Shown piece by piece: positions 1 through 5,093 of a stretch of 8,552 nucleotides of DNA. Position numbers and translations under genes: made by a program. The stretch spans positions 1 to 8,552 of the forward strand of contig JAIPIO010000173.1 in assembly GCA_021734595.1 (NCBI GenBank), given 5' to 3'. The notes under the pieces are model-generated. The model saw only the letters and a list, made by a program, of their open reading frames with translations. It did not search any database and was not told the DNA's origin. This stretch comes from Kiritimatiellales bacterium. GTDB taxonomy: Bacteria; Verrucomicrobiota; Kiritimatiellia; Kiritimatiellales; Pontiellaceae. Each line of letters opens with the position of its first letter. Within the stretch, counting starts at the first letter, position 1.

Positions 1-3000
1 GGGAACCGGGTCTCCTCGGCAATCCTTCCAATGATTGGAACTTCCTCCGCCGTTTCCTCCAATGGCTGGAAAGCCTCCCCGCCGATGGCCACCGCCAACT
101 CCGCAATGGTCTGGTGCCGGAAGATCTGCTGGATGCTCAGTTCCACCCCCGCTGCCGCCGCTTTGTTCATCACCTGCACCAGCAGCAGCGAGTGGCCGCC
201 TAGCTCGAAGAAGTTGTCGTGGATGCCAACCTCGTCGCGATTGAGCACTTCGCTCCAGGCCGATGCCAGCACGCGCTCGAGTGCGTTGCGCGGCGCAACA
301 TATTCGGTGGAGGCCGCCAGCGCCCCGATGCCCGGTTCCGGCAGGGCCTTGCGATCCGTCTTCCCGCTGGGCGTCAGCGGAATTCGCTCCAGTGCGACAA
401 AGGCGGACGGGATCATATAATCCGGCAGGTTCTTCTTGAGCAGGTTCCGAAGGCTGGAAAGTTCCACCTGCCGGTTTTCCAGACATTGGAAATATCCCGC
501 CAGCCGGTTGGTGCCGTCGGCGGCCTGGTAGACACTGGCCACCGCCTGTTTCACCGCCGGGTGCAGTTCCATGTTTTTTTCAATCTCTTCAAGCTCGATG
601 CGGAACCCGCGCACCTTCACCTGCGAATCCACGCGCCCGAGGCATTCGACCCGCCCGTCCGGCAGCCACTTGGCCAGATCTCCGGTCCGGTACATCCGCG
701 CGTCGGCAACCTTGCTGAACGGATCGGAAACGAACATTTCCGCGGTCAGCTCATCGAGATGATGATAGCCGCGCGCAAGACCTGCCCCTCCGACCCAAAG
801 CTCGCCGGGCACCCCGACCGGTAGCGGCCGCCGGTTTTTATCAAGAATATAGAGCGAAACATTGGCAATCGGCCTCCCGATGGGTATGGGCCCTTCGCCG
901 CCGGCAAAAACCTGTTCCGCGCTGGCGGTAACGGCGGCTTCGGTCGGACCATACATGTTCCACAGCTCGCCGCCGCCCTGCAGCAGCGCATCGGCCAGTT
1001 CGCGCGACCAATACTCGCCGCCGCAAATCATCTTCAGGTGCTCCGCGCCGCACCAGCCGCTCTCCAGCAGGAGCCGCCAGGTGGCCGGCGTGGCCTGCAG
1101 CACCGTGCCGTTTTTCTCAATCTGCTCCGCCAGTCTGCGGCCATCCAGCGCCTCTTCCCGGGTCAGGATCGAAACCCGCGCTCCGCTCACGGCAGCGAGG
1201 TGCAACTCCAGCCCGGCAATATCGAAACACGGCGTGGTGATCGCCAGGATCGTATCCTCCGGCGTCAGCCGCAGCGTCTGCTGCATCGCCAGCAGGAAGT
1301 TGACGAACGCACGGTGCTCAACCGCTACCCCTTTCGGCTTGCCGGTCGAGCCGGACGTATAAATCAGGTACGCGAGGTTGTTGGAGGACACGTCGACAAC
1401 CGGATTGGTTTCGGGATAGGATGAAAGATCGACGTCGTCGAGCGTGACGAGCGAGGCGTGAGACGTGACCGAAGAAACGGAGCTTTCAGTGATCAGCAGA
1501 GAGGACCCGCTATCCGCAATCATGTAGGCAATGCGTTCGGACGGATAGATCGGATCGAGCGGAACATAGGCGCCGCCCGCCTTCCAGATGGCCAGTTCCA
1601 CAATCACCAGTTCCGGACCGCGTTCGAGGCAGACGCACACCCGGTCGTCCGCCTTCACGCCCTTTTCAATCAGCAGGTGCGCCAGACGGTTGGCGCGCGC
1701 ATTCATCTGCGCATAGGTAACTTCCGTGTCGCCGAACACAATGGCTGTTTTCCCGGGCGCCTTTTCCACCTGCTCCTCGACAAGCCGGTGCGTGCAGGTG
1801 TCGCGCGGGTAATCCGTTGAAGTATTGTTCCACTCTTCGAGTATCCGGCTGCGTTCGGACGGGGAAAGCAGGGAAACGTCGGCAATGCGGGTGCTTGGAT
1901 CATTGCAAACCGCCGCCAGCACATTCAGGAAATGGTCCGCCAGCCGTTTGATGGTGGCAGCGTCAAAAAGGTCGGTATTAAAATCGATGGTTCCCCGCAG
2001 TCCCTGTTCGTCCGCGTCGATGCTGATTCCCAGATCGACATCCGTCATGCCGACGTCGACAGACTCTTCGGTTAGATCCATCGCCCCCAACTTCATCCGG
2101 GGTGCCGGATAATTGTTCATGCTGAAAATCACCTGGTACAGTGGCGACATGCTGACGTCGCGCGGGATTTTAAGCAGGTCGACCAAACGGTCGAACGGCA
2201 TGTCCTGATGCACGAAGGCCTCCAGCGCGGTCTGCTTTACACGCCCGATCAGTTCGCGGAAAGAGACACTGCCCGAAAGATCCGTGCGCAACACAACCGT
2301 ATTCAGGAAGAGGCCGATGATCTCTTCGGTTTCCGCGGTCGGCCGCAGGGCAACCGGTATGCCGATCAAGATGTCATCCTGGCCGCAGTAGCGCGACAGC
2401 AGCAGTTTAAAAGCGGCCAGCATGGTCATGAACAGCGTGGCATCCGTTTTCCGGCCCAGTTCATTAAGCCGCTTTGCCAGCACCGCCGGCACCTCGAAAT
2501 GATGCAGCCCGCCATTATAGGTTGTTTCAGCCGGGCGCGGGTAGTCGTACGGAAATTCCAAGGTCTGGAAATTTTCCAGCTTTTGTTTCCAATAGTTGGA
2601 ATGCTCCTCCATTTCCGTTGCCGCCAACATCTTCTGCTGCCACGCCGCGTAGTCGCCATAACGGATTTTCAGATCCGGCAGGGGCGACTTCTTTCCGGCT
2701 CCCAAGGCTTCGTACAGCGTCTGAAGTTCATGGATAAAGACGGTTACGGCCCAACCGTCGAAAATGATGTGGTGGGCGGTCATTTGAATGACATATTCCG
2801 CATCGCCGGTGCGCAGCACCTGCATCCGCCACAGCGGCCCGGTCTCGAAATCGAAAGGCTTCCATGCATCGGTACGGATGCACCGCTCTTGTTCGGCTGC
2901 GTCTCCGCGCACATCCTTCACGGCGAGGGAAATCCCGCCGCTTTCAGCTACTACACGCACGGCTTCGTCCCCGGATAGGCGGTACGAGCTGCGCAACATG

Positions 3001-5054
3001 TCCTGGCGCATCGCCAGCTCATTCATGCAGCGCTGGAGCAGCTCCACATCCAGCTCCCCGCTCACCCGCAGCACCAGCGGGATAATCATCGGGGAAACCG
3101 ATCCCATCTGTGCCGTCAGCCAGAAGCGCTGCTCGACGTGCGAGAGCGGAAACTCGGTTTCGGCATCCGTTCGTTCCAGTTCGATCCCTGGCGCGCCCGG
3201 TCCGGTCTCGGTCTCCCCACCCAGCTGGCTGGCGAGCTCGGCCACGGTTTGGTACTGGAGCAGTTGGGGTGCAGCTACATCGATCCCTTCGCCTTTCAGC
3301 CGGGCCAGTATCCGGATAATCAGCAGAGAATAACCGCCCAACTCAAAAAAGTTGTCGTGGAGGCCGACCTGTTCCACTCCGAGCACATCGCACCAGATCG
3401 AGGCAATGGTCTGTTCCAGGCCGGAGCGCGCCGCCTCGGCATCGGCTTTCTTCGCAGCCGTTTCGCCATCCGGTTTCGGCAGCGCGCGGCGGTCCACCTT
3501 GCCGCCCGGCGTCATGGGGAATTTTTCCAAGGTCTGGAAAGCGGTTGGAATCATGTACTCCGGCAGACCGGCTTTCAGAAAATCGACCAGCTCGGCATGG
3601 GAAACCGTCTGGTTGCAGATCACATAGGCGGCCAGCGCCTTCTGTTCGGCAATGTCGTCGCGGGCAACCACCACGGCGGAATCCACCGCAGCGTGCCGCT
3701 CCAGCACCGAGGCCACTTCATCGGGCTCAATGCGGAACCCGCGGATCTTTACCTGGAAATCGGTCCGCCCGATAAAATCAAGGTTTCCGTCGGGCAGCCA
3801 GCGCACCAGGTCGCCGGTGCGGTAGAGACGTCCGGCACCCCACGGGTTTTTAACAAACCGCTCCGCAGTCAGGCTGTCGCGGTTCAAGTAGCCGCGCGCC
3901 ACACCCGCGCCGCCGATCAGCAGTTCGCCCTCGGCTCCTGGCGCAACCAGCTGCATCTCGTCATCCACCACAAACAGCGCCGTGTTGGCGATGGGCCGTC
4001 CAAGCGGAACTTCCGAATATTCATCGATGTTTTCGCCCGGCTCAAACAGGGTCGATGCCACGGTGCACTCGGTCGGTCCGTATGTATTGAACCAGCGGAC
4101 GTTCCCGCCGCTCAGCGCCTGCCATTTTTTAAACGCCTCCATGGACGCTTTTTCGCCGCCGATAATCACCGCGCGCACACTTTCAGGCAGTTTCTGTGCG
4201 CCATGCATCCATTCGTGCCAGTAGGCAGTCGGCAGATCGACTATGCTGATCCGCTGTTGTTTGATGAACTGTTCGAACAGGGAAATCGAATAGGCGATCA
4301 TCTCCGTTCGCAGCACCAGGGTGGCGCCGCTGACCCATGTCGAAAAAATTTCTTCCACCGAAGGGTCGAAGTTGATCGAGGAAAACTGAAGCATGCGGTC
4401 GTTCTGCGTAATGCCGTACTGTTGCACCGATGCCAGAGAGTAGTTGGCAAGGTTGCGGTGCTCCACCATGACCCCTTTCGGCTTCCCGGTGGACCCCGAG
4501 GTGTAGATGATGTAGGCCAGCGCAGATGGCAACGGTTCTTTCCCCGTGAACTCCGGCAAGGTCTCATCCAGTTCATCGGCACAGATTAATTCAGCAGAAG
4601 AATCCGACAGGTTCTCCTTCAGGGAGGACTGGGTAACAATCACCGGCATGGCTGTGTCGGCTATTATGAAGTCGAGCCGTTCGCGCGGATAATCAGGGTC
4701 GAGCGGCACGTAGGCGCCGCCCGCCTTCAGAATGCCGAGAAGGCCGACCGCCATCTCCAGCGAGCGCTTCATGCTGAGCCCAACCGGTACATCCGCCTTC
4801 ACCCCTTTTTCAAACAGGCATGCGGCCAAGCCGTTTGCTTTATGATTCAGTTCCGAGTAGGTTAGGGAATTGATGGAGTCCGTCACCGCGATGGCATCCG
4901 GCACCCGCTTTGCCTGCAATTCAAACAGGTGGACCACCGTCGTGTCGAAATCAAACGCCGCTTCCGGAGCCAGACCCCATTTGGCCAGCTTCGCCGCTTC
5001 CCCATCGAAAACATCCAAATCCGCAAAGAGCGGTTTATCTACGGGCAATCCCAC
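1..5054 (-). CDS. NRPS subunit A-PCP-C-A-PCP (3' end outside window)
   Basis: This is a non-ribosomal peptide synthetase starting with GTG at 5054 and open to the left edge; 1,684 codons are visible with no stop or frameshift in my hand translation. Domains: A1 (about 36-530), PCP1 (about 543-612, Ser576), C2 (about 633-1075, HHIIFDG at 761-767), A2 (about 1080-1575), PCP2 (about 1585-1660, Ser1622). It starts directly with an A domain preceded by about 35 residues resembling a C-A linker, so it completes the module whose C domain ends the upstream protein. No epimerase, methyltransferase, oxidase or thioesterase domain lies in the visible part. The last visible residues (EETRFP) resemble the lead-in to C2 (ETEFPLS), so a further C domain is likely. 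It is probably co-transcribed with the upstream gene (35-base gap). TTCCA-N5-TGGAA palindromes lie within its coding sequence. Family is secure; substrates are predictions. Confidence 0.95.
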   Translation of the reverse strand, partial: MGLPVDKPLFADLDVFDGEAAKLAKWGLAPEAAFDFDTTVVHLFELQAKRVPDAIAVTDSINSLTYSELNHKANGLAACLFEKGVKADVPVGLSMKRSLEMAVGLLGILKAGGAYVPLDPDYPRERLDFIIADTAMPVIVTQSSLKENLSDSSAELICADELDETLPEFTGKEPLPSALAYIIYTSGSTGKPKGVMVEHRNLANYSLASVQQYGITQNDRMLQFSSINFDPSVEEIFSTWVSGATLVLRTEMIAYSISLFEQFIKQQRISIVDLPTAYWHEWMHGAQKLPESVRAVIIGGEKASMEAFKKWQALSGGNVRWFNTYGPTECTVASTLFEPGENIDEYSEVPLGRPIANTALFVVDDEMQLVAPGAEGELLIGGAGVARGYLNRDSLTAERFVKNPWGAGRLYRTGDLVRWLPDGNLDFIGRTDFQVKIRGFRIEPDEVASVLERHAAVDSAVVVARDDIAEQKALAAYVICNQTVSHAELVDFLKAGLPEYMIPTAFQTLEKFPMTPGGKVDRRALPKPDGETAAKKADAEAARSGLEQTIASIWCDVLGVEQVGLHDNFFELGGYSLLIIRILARLKGEGIDVAAPQLLQYQTVAELASQLGGETETGPGAPGIELERTDAETEFPLSHVEQRFWLTAQMGSVSPMIIPLVLRVSGELDVELLQRCMNELAMRQDMLRSSYRLSGDEAVRVVAESGGISLAVKDVRGDAAEQERCIRTDAWKPFDFETGPLWRMQVLRTGDAEYVIQMTAHHIIFDGWAVTVFIHELQTLYEALGAGKKSPLPDLKIRYGDYAAWQQKMLAATEMEEHSNYWKQKLENFQTLEFPYDYPRPAETTYNGGLHHFEVPAVLAKRLNELGRKTDATLFMTMLAAFKLLLSRYCGQDDILIGIPVALRPTAETEEIIGLFLNTVVLRTDLSGSVSFRELIGRVKQTALEAFVHQDMPFDRLVDLLKIPRDVSMSPLYQVIFSMNNYPAPRMKLGAMDLTEESVDVGMTDVDLGISIDADEQGLRGTIDFNTDLFDAATIKRLADHFLNVLAAVCNDPSTRIADVSLLSPSERSRILEEWNNTSTDYPRDTCTHRLVEEQVEKAPGKTAIVFGDTEVTYAQMNARANRLAHLLIEKGVKADDRVCVCLERGPELVIVELAIWKAGGAYVPLDPIYPSERIAYMIADSGSSLLITESSVSSVTSHASLVTLDDVDLSSYPETNPVVDVSSNNLAYLIYTSGSTGKPKGVAVEHRAFVNFLLAMQQTLRLTPEDTILAITTPCFDIAGLELHLAAVSGARVSILTREEALDGRRLAEQIEKNGTVLQATPATWRLLLESGWCGAEHLKMICGGEYWSRELADALLQGGGELWNMYGPTEAAVTASAEQVFAGGEGPIPIGRPIANVSLYILDKNRRPLPVGVPGELWVGGAGLARGYHHLDELTAEMFVSDPFSKVADARMYRTGDLAKWLPDGRVECLGRVDSQVKVRGFRIELEEIEKNMELHPAVKQAVASVYQAADGTNRLAGYFQCLENRQVELSSLRNLLKKNLPDYMIPSAFVALERIPLTPSGKTDRKALPEPGIGALAASTEYVAPRNALERVLASAWSEVLNRDEVGIHDNFFELGGHSLLLVQVMNKAAAAGVELSIQQIFRHQTIAELAVAIGGEAFQPLEETAEEVPIIGRIAEETRF
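26..40. repeat. Palindrome TTCCA-N5-TGGAA, copy 1 (coding)
   Basis: TTCCAATGATTGGAA is a perfect inverted repeat around a central G. It lies in the linker after PCP2 and encodes part of Val-Pro-Ile-Ile-Gly-Arg on the minus strand, a different frame from the Phe-Gln-x-Leu-Glu copies. Confidence 0.8.
57..71. repeat. Near-copy of the palindrome, copy 2 (coding)
   Basis: CTCCAATGGCTGGAA matches TTCCA-N5-TGGAA with one outer mismatch. On the minus strand it encodes Phe1662-Gln-Pro-Leu-Glu in the linker after PCP2, only 16 bases from copy 1. Confidence 0.6.
75..302 (-). other. Peptidyl carrier protein PCP2
   Basis: The motif HDNFFELGGHSLLLVQ carries the phosphopantetheine serine Ser1622 (codon 189-191). 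The domain is complete. It is followed by an acidic, proline-containing linker that runs off the window at EETRFP, which looks like the entrance to another condensation domain. Confidence 0.95.
330..1817 (-). other. Adenylation domain A2, glycine-like pocket with an altered last position
   Basis: Core motifs are intact: YTSGSTGKPKG (1232-1242), MYGPTE (1367-1372), YRTGD (1455-1459) and TPSGK with Lys1565. The pocket reads D-I-L-Q-I-G-M-V-T-K, from Asp1278, Ile1279, Leu1282, Gln1320, Ile1343, Gly1345, Met1367, Val1375, Thr1376 and Lys1565. CFDIAGLEL with LQATPATW is typical of the D-I-L-Q-x-G group, which I associate with glycine activation. Those codes usually have Trp at 331, where this domain has Thr. 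Loss of that bulk could admit a larger side chain. Glycine or a small amino acid is the best guess. Confidence 0.88.
476..492. repeat. Palindrome TTTCCA-N5-TGGAAA, copy 3 (coding)
   Basis: TTTCCAGACATTGGAAA has six-base arms. It encodes Phe1522-Gln-Cys-Leu-Glu near the C-terminal end of A2. Immediately to its left are a looser version (445-459) and an inverse-order pair TGGAA-AG-TTCCA (455-466), making a small cluster of half-sites. Confidence 0.8.
2556..2571. repeat. Palindrome TTCCA-N5-TGGAA, copy 4 (coding)
   Basis: TTCCAAGGTCTGGAAA encodes Phe829-Gln-Thr-Leu-Glu in C2. It is identical over 16 bases to copy 6, although that one lies in an adenylation domain. The perfect inverse-order palindrome TGGAAATTTTCCA (2566-2578) overlaps its right arm. 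Confidence 0.8.
2587..2601. repeat. Palindrome TTCCA-N5-TGGAA, copy 5 (coding)
   Basis: TTCCAATAGTTGGAA encodes Ser819-Asn-Tyr-Trp-Lys in C2, where Tyr-Trp is a family-conserved position. It lies 31 bases from copy 4 and uses a different codon phase. Confidence 0.75.
3219..3428 (-). other. Peptidyl carrier protein PCP1
   Basis: The motif DNFFELGGYSLL carries the phosphopantetheine serine Ser576 (codon 3327-3329). Tyr replaces the more usual His before this serine (LGGYS); PCP2 has the standard LGGHS. It holds the amino acid activated by A1, first as acceptor for C1 on the other protein and then as donor for C2. Confidence 0.94.
3465..4949 (-). other. Adenylation domain A1, predicted lysine-like (basic) substrate
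   Basis: All core motifs are present: YTSGSTGKPKG (184-194), YGPTE (325-329), YRTGD (411-415) and the A10 lysine in TPGGK (Lys519). Aligned by eye to the GrsA pocket (235, 236, 239, 278, 299, 301, 322, 330, 331, 517), the code reads D-P-E-D-I-G-T-V-A-K. The pocket residues are Asp230, Pro231, Glu234, Asp273, Ile297, Gly299, Thr324, Val332, Ala333 and Lys519. Two acidic residues at 239 and 278 suit a cationic side chain, and the code resembles lysine-type codes as I remember them (D-A-E-D/S-I-G-T/S-V-x-K). Ornithine or another diamino acid is possible. The stretch FQTLEKFP before A10 is unusual and coincides with a DNA palindrome. Confidence 0.88.
3524..3540. repeat. Palindrome TTTCCA-N5-TGGAAA, copy 6 (coding)
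   Basis: TTTCCAAGGTCTGGAAA has six-base arms and shares its 16-base core with copy 4. It encodes Phe506-Gln-Thr-Leu-Glu just before the A10 motif of A1, where A2 has Phe-Val-Ala-Leu-Glu. Confidence 0.8.
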
Positions 5055-5057
5055 AAG

Positions 5058-5066
5058 CTTCCCCTT
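5058..5066 (-). promoter_or_regulatory. Ribosome binding site deciding the GTG start of the downstream NRPS gene
   Basis: On the minus strand AAGGGGAAG lies just before GTG at 5054-5052, about 6 bases from the GGGG core. This is strong Shine-Dalgarno spacing. No in-frame ATG occurs between the TAG at 5073 and Met95, which is already inside the adenylation domain, so this GTG is the best start. A TTG at 5048 is a weaker alternative. Confidence 0.75.
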
Positions 5067-5072
5067 GTAAAA

Positions 5073-5093
5073 CTAAATATTGTTCAAGTTCAT
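5073..5093 (-). other. Six-codon mini-ORF overlapping the upstream stop, in the frame of the downstream gene
   Basis: An ATG at 5093-5091 overlaps the TGA stop of the upstream gene (ATGA). It reads Met-Asn-Leu-Asn-Asn-Ile and then meets TAG at 5075-5073. It lies in exactly the same frame as the downstream NRPS gene, which continues open after the TAG. It may be a short coupling leader, the remnant of an earlier ATGA-coupled start, or chance. Nothing shows that it is translated. Confidence 0.35.

Larger units (their letters stand above)
1830..3158 (-). other. Condensation domain C2
   Basis: It begins at FPLSHVEQRFW, has an intact HHIIFDGWA (His762 is the second His) and the later FPYDYPRP and GLFLNTVVLRT motifs. 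No epimerase precedes it, so an L-configured donor is expected (LCL type), although the subtype is judged by eye. It should join the growing acyl-aminoacyl chain on PCP1 to the residue on PCP2. Its central part carries two TTCCA-N5-TGGAA palindromes 31 bases apart. Confidence 0.93.

Noticed and set aside
219..824. Plus-strand open frame (about 200 codons) opposite the end of A2 and PCP2
   Set aside because: It overlaps YRTGD, A10 and LGGHS motifs read on the minus strand and is a coding shadow.
2208..2978. Plus-strand open frame (about 256 codons) opposite C2
   Set aside because: It is antisense to an intact condensation domain with HHIIFDG, shows no motif of its own and has no clear ribosome binding site.
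203..3365. Near-identical stretches shared by the two PCP and the two A regions (for example around 203-226 and 3341-3365) as direct repeats
   Set aside because: They encode conserved core motifs (DNFFELGG, KAGGAYVPLD), so the similarity follows from domain homology and does not indicate a repeat element or recent duplication.
3138..4589. Long plus-strand open frame (about 480 codons) opposite A1/PCP1
   Set aside because: It is the antisense shadow of a high-G+C minus-strand gene. Its translation is rich in Arg, His and Gln without recognisable motifs, while the minus strand here shows every adenylation and carrier core motif.
1..5054. A broken or frameshifted NRPS gene, suspected because only short minus-strand open frames with both start and stop occur here
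   Set aside because: Hand translation from GTG at 5054 gives one uninterrupted frame of 1,684 codons with all domains in phase. It lacks an in-window stop and uses a non-ATG start.
5055..5089. A promoter or terminator in the gap between the two genes
   Set aside because: The gap is 35 bases, AT-rich over the mini-ORF, with no stem plus T-run and no convincing -35/-10 pair. Co-transcription is the simpler reading.
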